Made by a program: the position numbers and the translations under genes. A stretch of DNA of 64,000 bases, taken from Steromphala cineraria (Eukaryota > Mollusca > Gastropoda > Trochida > Trochidae). Under the pieces are notes generated by a model. That model saw only the letters and a program-made list of their open reading frames with translations, made no database searches and had not been told where the DNA came from. This document shows, piece after piece, positions 59,801-64,000 of this stretch. How positions within the stretch are numbered: the first letter of the stretch is position 1; each line of letters begins with the position of its first letter. The DNA is taken from the NCBI GenBank assembly GCA_916613615.1, contig OU744736.1:5984224-6048223 (forward strand), in the 5' to 3' direction.

Positions 59801-60896
59801 TGTTTTCAGTTAAAAGTATAGTATGATCAATTTATAAGAACGTGAAGTTCATCTTCGACAATAATATTGTCACAGGGACGTGTAATGTCGAAAACAACAG
59901 AGTAAGAAAAAGCGTTTTCAGTATATTAAAAGAATATATAGTAGAATGTGCTGGATCGTCGACTAAAAAAGCTTCTTACTATGTTGTTTTCGACATTTCA
60001 CGTCCCTGTGAACATTGTATCACCTGCATGAAATAAGGTCAAAATTCACATTCGTCAAATTAAGATTGATACGATTTCTCTGTTTTTCTTCTAACGCTGA
60101 AACTCTTGGATGGTCGTTTTTAATAAACGACTCTTATTCATACACATAGGGTGTATCATTTTAGCTTCTGGTGGTTATGCATATTATACCGGCTATTTCT
60201 AATGATTGTCATAACTTTGTACATCTTCGTTCATTAAGTTTTTATATTAGAGGTTTACCCTTAATGTTAGCTTTCTAGTATGATATTTCTTTTTTAGGCT
60301 TCTCTTGCTATAATGATAGTATCGAATTTTCTTCTGCGTTATTATTTCTGATTAATTCGGCCTCCTCGATGTAAGTAAATTAATTGAACAAATGCAAAAA
60401 ATACATGTTTTGACAAGAGAATAAACATTTAAGTTAGTTTTAAAGGGGCAGTAGCACGTTTTTTGATAATTTACATATTTTAAATTTTCAGTGATAATTG
60501 AACATTTATGTTTAATGTTGTATTTTGATAGTGTCAAAAATCTTATTACACAAGCCAATCATCCATAGTCAGAGGACAGATTATGAAGATTCACATAAAA
60601 TCCATTGGCGGCCATGTTTTATGAACATCTTTAATTCATTTTGTGTAAGAAAAAGGTATCGCATGGCTAAACTATACATTATATATTTGAATTATTACTA
60701 CTCCATTAAGTTTAAATACATTGTCTTTCAATTGGAACCATTAATTTTCATTTTCCTGACATCACCTTATATTCCCCCTAAAAACGTGCTACTGCCCCTT
60801 TAAATGATAATTAAAGTTCTACATACTTTGTCCTGATACAGCGGCTAGAAGGACACCACCGAAGAACACCAGAGAAAACTTCAACGACGTCATCAT
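26603..60896 (-). CDS. Gene B: VWA / Ig-like / TSP1 single-pass membrane protein (whole gene span)
   Basis: Spliced gene reconstructed by eye. Coding exons in transcription order: 60827-60896, 49057-49608, 44921-45006, 42707-42881, 41204-41383, 38793-39062, 36427-36594, 35578-35745, 34035-34202, 32836-33105, 30938-31105, 28357-28545, [27815-28002, decayed], 27326-27514, 27041-27101, 26603-26870. Each is bounded by AG and GT and phases agree without the bracketed exon: 2982 nt, 993 residues plus stop. Order: signal peptide 1-23, VWA about 24-207, Ig 208-294, TSP1 295-354, Ig 355-444, three TSP1 445-612, Ig 613-702, TSP1 703-884 (three), hydrophobic segment about 887-902, tail to 993. Known families with VWA plus TSP1 (hemicentins, coadhesin-like proteins) are extracellular adhesion proteins; a role at the cell surface is inferred. 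No orthologue was recognised, so no symbol is given. Exon joins are predicted, not confirmed by transcripts. Confidence 0.8.
27041..27101 (-). CDS. Gene B exon 14: short transmembrane-type exon
   Basis: A 61-nt exon between ATTGCAG| and |GTTTAT, phase 1 in and phase 2 out. It reads VFDWTLLFLVDLTIYCWRRN: about 15 mostly hydrophobic residues followed by Arg-Arg, as expected for a stop-transfer signal, although short and with an internal Asp. The other two frames give a stop or no fit. Phase fits both neighbours (G+TT before, AG+C after). A longer hydrophobic exon elsewhere is not excluded. Confidence 0.6.
27326..27514 (-). CDS. Gene B exon 13: TSP1 repeat with one core Cys lost
   Basis: A 189-nt phase 1-1 exon: VDGAWSVWEGWLIPTCPVTY, GGAVVQQSRTRTCTHPAPVY, GGLACPGVNISTGPARCG and TRPCP. 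The CPVTCGG motif is CPVTYGG here, so the second Cys of the motif is replaced by Tyr, leaving an odd number of Cys. Donor CCTG|GTTGGA is non-consensus at +3 to +5. It lies next to the hydrophobic exon. Confidence 0.8.
27815..28002 (-). pseudogene. Gene B decayed TSP1 exon (frame-breaking 3' end)
   Basis: Reads VDGSWSEWTSWSIPICPVTC, GGGSVTLVRLRLCDNPVPQY and GGTLCPGNNNETESVQCG, a good TSP1 repeat. Its end then reads IELLN instead of the usual xxPCP, so the last Cys is lost. The nearest GT (GTATAT) lies after 188 nt, one base short of the 189 nt of its sisters, giving phase 0 where the next exon needs phase 1; joining them hits a stop. Reading on instead gives a stop (TAA) nine codons after the Cys-Gly. 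Skipping it keeps the frame. A weak alternative donor (GAAA|GTGTTC) would keep phase but drop the last Cys pair. A sequencing error is possible. Confidence 0.65.
28357..28545 (-). CDS. Gene B exon 12: TSP1 repeat (189-nt class)
   Basis: A 63-codon phase 1-1 exon: VDGRWSSWGEWAVPDCPVSC, GGDVVQRVRIRFCDNPAPQH, GGAICEGADNVTEEVSC and GVSSCPS. It has a full WxxWxxW, CPVSCGG and six Cys, plus an NVT sequon. Donor CCTA|GTAACA leaves an A. The exon type is the same as the TSP1 exons of gene A. Confidence 0.88.
28905..29555 (-). CDS. Unassigned open frame inside a gene B intron
   Basis: An open frame of 216 codons from its first Met. An internal Met starts MEKNKYCREFLFVYFIYSCL, signal-peptide-like, followed by an acidic Ser-rich stretch (STVEESTSDDLPQGNFSEDS), an SSSNNL repeat and a hydrophobic AT-rich C-terminus. 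No family recognised. It could be a nested gene, an alternative gene B exon or chance. Confidence 0.2.
   Translation of the reverse strand: MQVLLTDSIKKKYTTFSVRSHIIISFTYTMEKNKYCREFLFVYFIYSCLNQQDKSEGNISTVEESTSDDLPQGNFSEDSLHPESKSTLRKGQLNRRAIFLRVNQSFKTELSSSNNLSSSNNLSSSTGPLIFKMNYHHLSHGPLLQLFSIWTFYCIIINSNCYLYITIYSILKYMFCASKLRKPGEDNNHWLDITHIEIIMNLKTWKYPWENGVHFS
30938..31105 (-). CDS. Gene B exon 11: TSP1 repeat (168-nt class)
   Basis: Reads THGQWGSWQEISMCSRTCGN, GVLTEERSRSCLSGSC and TSCSRGTCG. It is clearly the same lineage as exons 7 and 8 but more diverged, so this class duplicated at least twice within the gene. Donor TGTG|GTCAGT is less consensus than the GTGAGT of exons 7 and 8. Phase 1-1, 56 codons. 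Confidence 0.87.
31316..31511 (+). repeat. SINE-like repeat, second copy
   Basis: Begins GAGGTAAGGTGATTTGGG, shares ATTATTGCAGGGA, GTGGCTATG and CACTGAAATTCAGTG with 43591-43795. Confidence 0.65.
31634..31873 (-). CDS. Unassigned open frame inside a gene B intron
   Basis: Reads MIHSSDGLSRDLKIGTQLQR, then NSELSNDDILTTMEEQWRSP. Composition is protein-like but it has no recognised domain or clear splice borders. Confidence 0.15.
   Translation of the reverse strand: MIHSSDGLSRDLKIGTQLQREQLFYNSELSNDDILTTMEEQWRSPIPLCRRFLMSPVSSSLLSDDVFRYNKQLFFFIFF
32627..32773. mobile_element. CAGTGTATAAAATA-ended MITE, copy 1
   Basis: Ends CAGTGTATAAAATA and (imperfect) TATTTTAAACACTG, flanked by 7-bp direct repeats CCTATCC. 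Contains AAAAGTTACCAGTCCT shared by all three copies. Confidence 0.8.
32836..33105 (-). CDS. Gene B exon 10: Ig-like domain 3
   Basis: A 270-nt phase 1-1 exon, same length as Ig-like domain 2. It reads NLTSGVTAVKGGTVIIQVPM, GDWYGPRGRI (core Trp), NHLTIRNVEDGDAGTYYYI and GTLTVYDS. No cysteine is present in the domain. Acceptor is TGCAG|GC, donor TTCAG|GTAGTT. Two copies of a 7-bp-TSD MITE flank it at 32627-32773 and 33188-33359. Confidence 0.84.
33188..33359. mobile_element. CAGTGTATAAAATA-ended MITE, copy 2
   Basis: Same family, flanked by 7-bp direct repeats CTTATGT. Lies on the other side of the Ig-like exon 32836-33105. Confidence 0.8.
34035..34202 (-). CDS. Gene B exon 9: TSP1 repeat
   Basis: A 168-nt phase 1-1 exon reading VGGWSEWAMWRNGTCSVTCG, then GGFLTRTRTRVCRSGSC and ATCGQGACVS. 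It has three Trp spaced as in a full TSP1 repeat, the CSVTCG motif, the Arg ladder and six Cys. It has an N-glycosylation sequon, NGT, before the first Cys. Confidence 0.87.
34545..34614 (+). repeat. ACA trinucleotide microsatellite
   Basis: Runs of ACA/ACAATA units in a gene B intron. Confidence 0.8.
34630..35075 (+). repeat. Dispersed repeat with GGACGGAC tail, copy 1
   Basis: Shares GGGCAATAACTCTGTAA, CTCCATCAAGGTATTGATAC and AGCCCAAACCTATATCCC with 48646-48883. An internal half is tandemly duplicated (34680-34790 and 34850-34970). A GGACGGAC-type tract marks its 3' part. Confidence 0.75.
35477..35814. repeat. 338-bp segmental duplication, copy 1 (contains gene B exon 8)
   Basis: Begins TTTGAAATATTTTGAATTAA and ends GTAGCTAGTACTTAAA; the paired copy lies 849 bp to the right. 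Exon, splice sites and intron flanks are all included. Confidence 0.9.
35578..35745 (-). CDS. Gene B exon 8: TSP1 repeat (168-nt class, duplicate copy)
   Basis: Same exon structure and splice sites as 36427-36594, reading TYSQWGSWREISTCTRTCGN and ending NTCNRGSCG. Only about six base differences in 168 are seen between the copies, mostly transitions, with few amino-acid changes (Gly/Ser after Tyr, Gln/Arg in the A-L-[QR]-E stretch). The pair is a recent tandem exon duplication. Confidence 0.87.
36326..36663. repeat. 338-bp segmental duplication, copy 2 (contains gene B exon 7)
   Basis: Second copy of the segment at 35477-35814, with few differences. Confidence 0.9.
36427..36594 (-). CDS. Gene B exon 7: TSP1 repeat (168-nt class, duplicate copy)
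   Basis: A 56-codon phase 1-1 exon: TYGQWGSWREISTCTRTCGN, then GVLTEERSRSCLSGSC and a C-terminal NTCNRGSCG. The WxxW pair, CTRTCGN motif and six Cys mark a TSP1 repeat. Donor is TGTG|GTGAGT. It is near-identical to the next exon (35578-35745), with the flanking intron sequence also duplicated. Confidence 0.87.
37755..38655 (+). repeat. 145-bp tandem array, six copies
   Basis: Unit contains CCAGAACCATAAGGCCTAGA, GACTCCTTAGCTAGTGAGGA and CCTAATAAGGGCCACAGGGG. Landmark CCAGAACC recurs at 37817, 37962, 38107, 38251, 38396 and 38541 (144-145 bp). A GTCCGTCC tract precedes it. It lies in the intron between gene B exons 6 and 7. Confidence 0.9.
38793..39062 (-). CDS. Gene B exon 6: Ig-like domain 2
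   Basis: A 270-nt (90-codon) phase 1-1 exon. Visible landmarks are VMVLSGQSVILAV (strand B without Cys), GKWYSLRGEI (core Trp), SHRLTITNIELSDEGTYFYL (strands E-F, Phe-Tyr instead of Cys) and GNLTVVEST. Acceptor TTCCAG|GT and donor ACAG|GTTCTT give the required phase. The fold is Ig-like by Trp and DxGTY; the canonical disulfide is absent. Confidence 0.82.
39880..40021. repeat. 142-bp palindrome
   Basis: GAATAACCAACTTGGTACGA with GTGATTACGGGATATCTGCC is inverted on the right arm with one change, around a loop with CGCGAGCCTTGGCGAGCG, itself a smaller hairpin. Confidence 0.85.
41009..41182. mobile_element. CAGTGTATAAAATA-ended MITE, copy 3
   Basis: The most intact copy: TIRs CAGTGTATAAAATA and TATTTTATACACTG, flanked by 7-bp direct repeats TTTGTAT. 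It ends 22 bp from the exon 5 donor side. Confidence 0.85.
41204..41383 (-). CDS. Gene B exon 5: TSP1 repeat
   Basis: A 180-nt phase 1-1 exon. It reads YSNWGQWTVDTLCSVTCGKG, then a basic strand ETLIRRRSC, LSGSC, and ends NPCERSQCPVAPE. Two core Trp, the CSVTCG motif and six Cys are present, as in a thrombospondin type 1 repeat. It sits between two Ig-like domains. The neighbouring intron holds a 174-bp MITE ending 22 bp from the donor. Confidence 0.82.
41505..41756. mobile_element. 252-bp inverted-repeat MITE
   Basis: Ends AGTCTAAGTTAACCTAGCCT and the inverted AGGCTAGGTTTACTAAGACT, both with CAATAAT inside. Confidence 0.65.
42327..42440. repeat. Imperfect 114-bp palindrome
   Basis: Arms share GTTGACTTCAGT and GTGAATCCAATGG in opposite orientation. 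Confidence 0.7.
42707..42881 (-). CDS. Gene B exon 4: second half of Ig-like domain 1
   Basis: A 175-nt exon, phase 0 in and phase 1 out. It starts GIWYSGQGEV (the core Trp of strand C) and contains HRLTITNAQDSDAGTYYYL, the strand E-F signature of an Ig fold with Tyr in the usual Cys place. It ends GSLSVTDE before the GTACTT donor. With exon 3 it forms an 87-codon domain, against 90 codons for the two single-exon Ig domains. Confidence 0.8.
42900..43585. other. Gene B intron, nothing recognised
   Basis: Part of the intron that splits Ig-like domain 1. AT-rich, no motif found. Confidence 0.4.
43591..43795 (+). repeat. SINE-like repeat, third copy
   Basis: Begins GAGGTGAGGTGAGGTGATCT and shares internal phrases with 31316-31511 and 22170-22360. 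Confidence 0.65.
44105..44182 (-). repeat. tRNA-like sequence (SINE or tRNA relic)
   Basis: Minus strand reads TTTGGCCGAACAGGTAGAGC (A-box region) and GGGTTCGAATCCCGCG (B box). The T arm pairs (CGGG/CCCG), but the anticodon stem does not pair by eye, so a functional tRNA is unlikely. The nearby TTGGGCGCCAATTGTAG (44078-44094) may belong to the same element. Confidence 0.45.
44763..44914. mobile_element. Decayed TTAA-ended MITE, copy 3
   Basis: Ends TTAAAGGCTCAGTAGCAAGA and TGCTACTGCCCCACTTTAA are diverged forms of the 364-bp MITE tips; only 152 bp remain. The right TTAA directly abuts the GTAACG donor hexamer of gene B exon 3. Confidence 0.65.
44921..45006 (-). CDS. Gene B exon 3: first half of Ig-like domain 1
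   Basis: An 86-nt exon, phase 1 in and phase 0 out, reading DIQNLEGNPSVVRGGTIILQ then VTVDKDYNQ. It matches the A-B strands of the two other Ig-like domains of this gene (compare NLTSGVTAVKGGTVIIQVPM in the 33 kb exon). The acceptor is CTTTCAG; the donor is CAG|GTAACG. Both splice sites lie within about 23 bp of transposable-element ends (45029-46058 and 44763-44914). Confidence 0.72.
45029..46058. mobile_element. 1030-bp TIR element, Ginger-like
   Basis: Long inverted ends TGTTAGCGGCAATAGTGTAA and TTACACTATTGCCGCTAACA, continuing through CGTTAATGCCTAGGCAATAA-type sequence for about 75 bp. Flanked on both sides by TATA, a 4-bp target duplication. Inside is a 96-codon frame matching the C-terminus of KRBA2/SCAND3-type Ginger integrases. 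Too short to be autonomous. Confidence 0.75.
45425..45712 (-). pseudogene. C-terminal fragment of a Ginger/KRBA2-like integrase
   Basis: Reads MGIPTVGDTVYVNVPEFDRG, KVDMRNILGLVKTVTQDTFV, YQINQFGVSRQRLLSEDDV and a final LQDAVRKESLFGGQGFKQ before the stop. The GD-V-V-P--DR---D-RN--G-V pattern and the final GGQGF are known from the C-terminal region of KRAB-A-domain-containing 2/SCAND3-like proteins derived from Ginger transposons. The catalytic integrase core and Zn-binding domain are absent, so it cannot act as a transposase. Confidence 0.6.
46150..46550 (-). mobile_element. Non-LTR retrotransposon 3' fragment
   Basis: Minus-strand frame (open from about 46530 to a stop at 46242) reads RFKHVLVFQSLHNKAPDYLS, LLTRYHPPRTLRSCDKCLLA and FGDRSFERAGPHLWNNLPLD, ending STFKSRLKTYLFNLAF. 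This is the typical extreme C-terminus of LINE reverse transcriptases (LWN-LP, FK--LK--LF). The 3' tail toward 46150 holds AAGCGCTAGT phrases. It has the same orientation as gene B, inside its second intron. Confidence 0.75.
47617..47765. repeat. 149-bp palindrome
   Basis: GGAAATTC-TGAATGAACAACTTC and TATTTGACAGTAGC on the left are inverted on the right (GCTACTGTCAAATA, GAAGTTGTTCATTCA). Confidence 0.85.
47850..48645 (+). repeat. 44-bp tandem array, about 18 copies
   Basis: Unit holds GTGGAAGGCTTACACACAAG and ATCACTCAACATGACACAGA; GTGGA recurs at 48246 and 48290. A further partial unit lies at 48884-48920, so the array is split by the insertion next listed. Confidence 0.9.
48646..48883 (+). 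repeat. Dispersed repeat with GGACGGAC tail, copy 2
   Basis: Same family as 34630-35075 (CTCCATCAAGGTATTGATAC, GCCCAAACCTATATCCC), inserted into the 44-bp array. Confidence 0.75.
49057..49608 (-). CDS. Gene B exon 2: von Willebrand factor A domain
   Basis: A 552-nt phase 1-1 exon holding one complete VWA domain. The metal-ion-dependent adhesion site is intact: DGSES (DxSxS) in the first strand, Thr in DEGTSTHMG, and Asp in VITDGISG. The C-terminal helix runs through SVEEFSGLSRSLDTLL to the donor (CAG|GTACC). The acceptor is CTAG|GTCCC. VWA domains with this site bind protein ligands through a divalent cation. Intron 1 upstream is about 11.2 kb, most of it the 40/42-bp array. Confidence 0.88.
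49818..58946. repeat. 9.1 kb minisatellite of 40/42-bp units with higher-order structure
   Basis: Roughly 220 tandem copies of GGGTCGACCATTGTTCTCAT plus AGACCCCC and a variable end. Two unit types alternate: 40 bp with ATGCCACCCTCT and 42 bp with CTATACCACCCTCT. Minor types of 38, 39 and 41 bp occur. Rare variants recur at fixed distances (see findings), showing duplication of multi-unit blocks. It lies wholly inside intron 1 of gene B and starts about 210 bp from the VWA exon acceptor. The open frames inside it on both strands are periodicity artefacts. Confidence 0.95.
58950..59865. other. Gene B intron 1, nothing recognised
   Basis: AT-rich DNA between the minisatellite and a palindrome. 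No exon or repeat seen. Confidence 0.4.
59871..60010. repeat. 140-bp palindrome
   Basis: CACAGGGACGTGTAATGTCG and AAAACAACA on the left are inverted on the right as TGTTGTTTT and CGACATTTCACGTCCCTGTG. Confidence 0.8.
60440..60803. mobile_element. 364-bp TTAA-ended MITE, copy 2
   Basis: Same TIRs and length as 25311-25674 and clearly homologous throughout. Its end is 17 bp from the gene B exon 1 donor hexamer. Confidence 0.85.
60827..60896 (-). CDS. Gene B exon 1: signal peptide
   Basis: Encodes MMTSLKFSLVFFGGVLLA followed by AVSGQ: a short N-region with one Lys, a hydrophobic core and a likely cleavage site after AVSG. The exon ends in phase 1 at a GTATGT donor. The start is supported by an in-frame TAG 12 nt upstream. 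A good acceptor (TTCTTTTAG) lies just before the ATG, so a 5' UTR intron is likely and the true promoter would be further right. Two adjacent ATGs exist; the first is used here. The spare A joins GT of the VWA exon to make Ser. Confidence 0.8.
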
Positions 60897-60929
60897 TGCA
60901 GGAATCTAAAAGAAATATGATTGACTTAA

Positions 60930-61010
60930 GGATCATCATCATCATCATCATCATCATCAACAACAACAACATCATTATCAGCAGCCGCAGCAGCAGCAGA
61001 AGCAGCATCA
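60930..61010. repeat. Trinucleotide microsatellite block
   Basis: ATC units followed by AAC and then GCA units, just upstream of the gene B signal-peptide exon, within the likely 5' UTR intron or promoter. Confidence 0.8.
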
Positions 61011-61079
61011 CAATGATGTTATGACATTCTTAATCGTTGTAATTATTATCAGTATTATTTTATTTTACCTCAATGGTCA

Positions 61080-61162
61080 AATGGAATGAAATGAAATGAA
61101 ATCAACCAACCAACCAACCAACCAACCAACCAACCAACAAATCAATCAATCAATCAATCAAG
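61080..61162. repeat. Tetranucleotide microsatellite block
   Basis: GAAAT units, then CAAC/ACCA units, then ATCA units. Confidence 0.8.
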
Positions 61163-61164
61163 AA

Positions 61165-62620
61165 TATGTTTGATGTCGCAGGTCGAAGGTGATAAGTTGT
61201 ACATTTTTCAAAACATTTTAGCTAAGATACAATTGTTGAACATGCTTCTTCTTGGATAAGAAATAATATTTTAGTCAGTGTAGTATTATTTGATTTACAA
61301 AGCTTTTCCACAAGGTTCATCAAAATAAGAATTTTTTTTAACTCAAATATTTGGTAAAATAGATACCAAATGACTATAGCCTCCTTTAAATGTATTCATG
61401 CACCTTTTCTTCATTTCTACTTGATAAAACATACTAAAACATTACTTTGTAGTGACGTAAAATGACGACCATTATGAATAAATTAAATACTCCAATCCTA
61501 TCCAGATATATTCTTTCTTTTCTTGATGACCGCAAAACATTTTTTGAATGAAAACTAATCATTTCCATAACGTCTGCTTTTTGAAGATTGAAAATAGTTA
61601 TTCTTATTTTATTGCAAGCAGTACAAAACATTCATTGTGATAGAGGAGCGTACCTACAAACGGCATCGATATTGAAATATATATATTCATTCAAAATCGA
61701 ACAAATAGTACTAATACCTTAAATAATACCTTTAAATCTAAACGTCCATAAACGTCCATAGAAAAAAATAACTAAGTGTTAACTTAAACATTGCTATATT
61801 TGGAATACTTTCTGTAGCAATACAAATTCTTGGTTTTTTTTCGGGTCGAGTCCCTTGCGGGAGAGATAAATATTTCTTTAAGCTTTTTGAGCTGAGCCAA
61901 TTTACATCTATCATCCGAAAAGTACAAGAATTTGTACCATTGTAGAAAGTATAAACCAAAATATAACAATGTAACAATACCTATTTTAAAATGTAGGATA
62001 AAAAGAGAATTAAGGTTAACTATCTCCTACATACACAGTATTCTAAAGAAACTATTAAAAAAAAATGTTTGCCTGCAAATGGATTCCGTCCGCTCCTTCT
62101 TAGATAAATCTCTGCAGTTAACCGGTTAGACGGGTACTAAAACTCTTCTTTGAGAAGAAGCATTTTATAGCGAATGTATTCACATTGTATTAGCATTGAA
62201 TCGTGTTGGCTGTCCGCTCTTTGTGCTTGGGCAAAGTTATTGGTTGGATTTGATTTGAATGATAGGCGAGTCCCGCAAGCATATTGCTCATCGCTATGTT
62301 GAAACTATTCCATTGAAAGAGCTCTGGACTGATCTTTTGGTAGCAACCTTCTATAGTACAGTGCAATGAAAGCAACGTTTCATGCAGAAACTGTCACCGT
62401 TTTAAGCAAGTTTAGCCGTAATTCATTGCAATAAAGACAGAAACACAATCTTTCGGGTTCAATACTGTAAACCAACATTGATGCATTCATACTATTAGTA
62501 GACATTGCTAATATTTACAACTCCTATAAATGTCTCTAAAGAAAAGGCGTCTATTCTCTAAATATCGTTGGTTTCAAGTTAACCTAAGTCCACAGAAAAT
62601 TGAGAATAATCTAATATAAT
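61165..62620. other. Upstream region of gene B, no gene recognised
   Basis: Only short frames; promoter elements of gene B may lie here but none can be assigned. Confidence 0.35.
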
Positions 62621-62625
62621 GTTAA

Positions 62626-62771
62626 AACAATCAATAATCAAGTCAAAATACGATAGAGACCAATTACAATATATATCCTCTCCCATATATAACAGGCTAA
62701 CTTTAACCTATTGTATATTGGGGAGGATATATTTTATCTGCATCGTATTTTGACTTTGATTATTGATCGTT
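62626..62771. repeat. 146-bp palindrome
   Basis: AATCAATAATCAAGTCAAAA with TACGAT and ATATATCCTC are inverted on the right (GAGGATATAT, ATCGTATTTTGACT). The centre has TATATAACAGGCTAAC. Confidence 0.75.
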
Positions 62772-62774
62772 TAA

Positions 62775-63410
62775 TGTTCATTCTTGTCGTTTCGTTCACG
62801 TTTTGTCAGCATGATAGTGTTATACTCAAACTTTGACGAGAAGTTTATCTGGTTAATGATACATATGGAAAAGCCTCAAAACACCTTTTGTTTTTAAGAG
62901 TGTTAAAACGGGTAATTATATAAGATTAAGTTGCACGTGTAGAAAACCGTAATGAACTCTTTTGCCGTCGGAAAATCTCGCTATCCTTACATAGTTATCC
63001 CCAATTTGCAAATAGATTAATAAATTCAATTAAAAAAAACGACCAAAATACTGATTCCATTGTCATTGGATAAAAGAACCAAAAAACTTGTCGATGAAGG
63101 TACGCCATTTATAACATTTATAACATGTGATAAACAATAATGGAAGATGATCACAAATGAGAAGATGGCTTAATTGAATTTTTTGTTTTGACTAAACAGT
63201 ACAAAGGTAAAGTTCATATCTTGTCCTTTTGTCCAAATTACTTTCAAAAGCTTCTATTACTGGTGCATGGTGTCCACTCTTAAATCCTTTTGAAGGATAG
63301 AGACGAAGATTCCAATGCCACAAACCCAAAAATAAGAACGTGGAAGTGGTTTTGACGCAATCAATAGTTAAAAAACATACAATTATATAAAAATTATAAA
63401 GGACATACAC
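62775..63410. other. Non-coding stretch, nothing recognised
   Basis: AT-rich sequence between a palindrome and the right-edge array; short frames only. Confidence 0.4.
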
Positions 63411-63413
63411 CGT

Positions 63414-64000
63414 GTGTTGGTGAAAAGGCATTCATCGTGTATTGGTGGTCAAGAAATACACCTTGTATTGGTGGTCAGGAAAAACACCTCGTATTGGTGG
63501 TCAGGAAATACACCTTGTATTGGTTGTCAAGAAATACACCGTGTATTGGAGGTCAGGAAATACACCTTGTATTGGTTGTCAAGAAATACACCTTGTATTG
63601 GTTGTCAAGAAATACACCTTGTATTGGTGGTCAGGAAATACACCTCGTATTGGTGGTCAGGAAATACACCTTGTATTGGTGGTCAAGAAATACACCGTGT
63701 ATTGGAGGTCAGGAAATACACCTTGTATTGGTGGTCAAGAAATACACCGTGCATTGGTGGTCAGGAAATACATCTTGTATTGGTGGTCAGGAAATACACC
63801 TTGTATTGGTGGTCAGAAAATACAAATTGTATTGGTTGTCAAGAAATACACCTTGTATTGGTGGTAAAGAGATCATCGTATATTGGTGGTTCAGATATAC
63901 ACCTCGTATAAGTGGTCAAGAAGTACACCTTGTATTGGTGGTCAAGAAATAAACCTTGTATTGGTGATTAAGAAATACACATTATATTGGTGGTCAAGAA
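63414..64000 (+). repeat. 26-bp tandem array reaching the right edge
   Basis: About 22 copies of ATTGGTGGTCAAGAAATACA plus CCTTGT, with variants (GGAGGTC, TTGGTTGTC, CACCGTG). Because the unit lacks stops in all three plus frames, long overlapping frames exist there; these are not taken as genes. The array continues beyond the window. Confidence 0.92.

Noticed and set aside
60811..61011. Minus-strand frame with Leu and Met runs
   Set aside because: Translation of trinucleotide repeats next to the real signal-peptide exon, in another frame.
63414..63952. Three overlapping plus-strand frames of 141-171 codons
   Set aside because: All three frames of one 26-bp repeat are open at once, which is a property of the repeat and not of a gene.

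Overview
This window is AT-rich, intron-rich animal DNA. It has GT-AG introns, exon-shuffled extracellular domains with symmetric phase-1 boundaries, non-LTR retrotransposon relics, many foldback/MITE-type elements and long tandem arrays. The thrombospondin type 1 (TSP1) exon families and the repeat types suggest a lophotrochozoan, most likely a bivalve mollusc; that assignment is inference. No bacterial-type genes, rRNA or CRISPR are visible.

Two multi-exon genes lie in tandem, both on the minus strand. Gene B (60896 down to 26603) can be reconstructed from signal-peptide exon to stop codon. Its order is signal peptide, VWA domain with an intact MIDAS, Ig-like domain split over two exons, TSP1, Ig-like, three TSP1, Ig-like, TSP1, two or three further TSP1, a short hydrophobic exon and a cytoplasmic-type tail. 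Reading phases agree at every junction if one decayed TSP1 exon (27815-28002) is skipped, giving a predicted 993-residue type I membrane protein. Gene A (13658 down past position 1) starts with a signal-peptide exon followed by five TSP1 exons and runs off the left edge. About 12.9 kb of mostly non-coding DNA separates the genes.

Layout: 1-13.66 kb, gene A, with a LINE fragment and a 3.9 kb foldback satellite element in its introns; 13.7-26.1 kb, intergenic, with a retroelement RNase H relic, palindromes, a SINE-like repeat and a TTAA-ended MITE; 26.1-49.6 kb, gene B body, with introns full of MITEs and a local exon duplication; 45.0-46.1 kb, a TIR element carrying a Ginger/KRBA2-like C-terminal fragment; 47.85-48.9 kb, a 44-bp array; 49.8-58.95 kb, a 9.1 kb array of 40/42-bp units with higher-order structure inside intron 1; 60.8-60.9 kb, the gene B signal-peptide exon; 61.2-63.4 kb, non-coding; 63.4 kb to the right edge, a 26-bp array.

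Both genes use the same 189-nt TSP1 exon type, so they probably arose by local domain duplication and act at or outside the cell surface in adhesion or recognition. Most of the many short open frames in the repeat arrays are artefacts of repeat periodicity.
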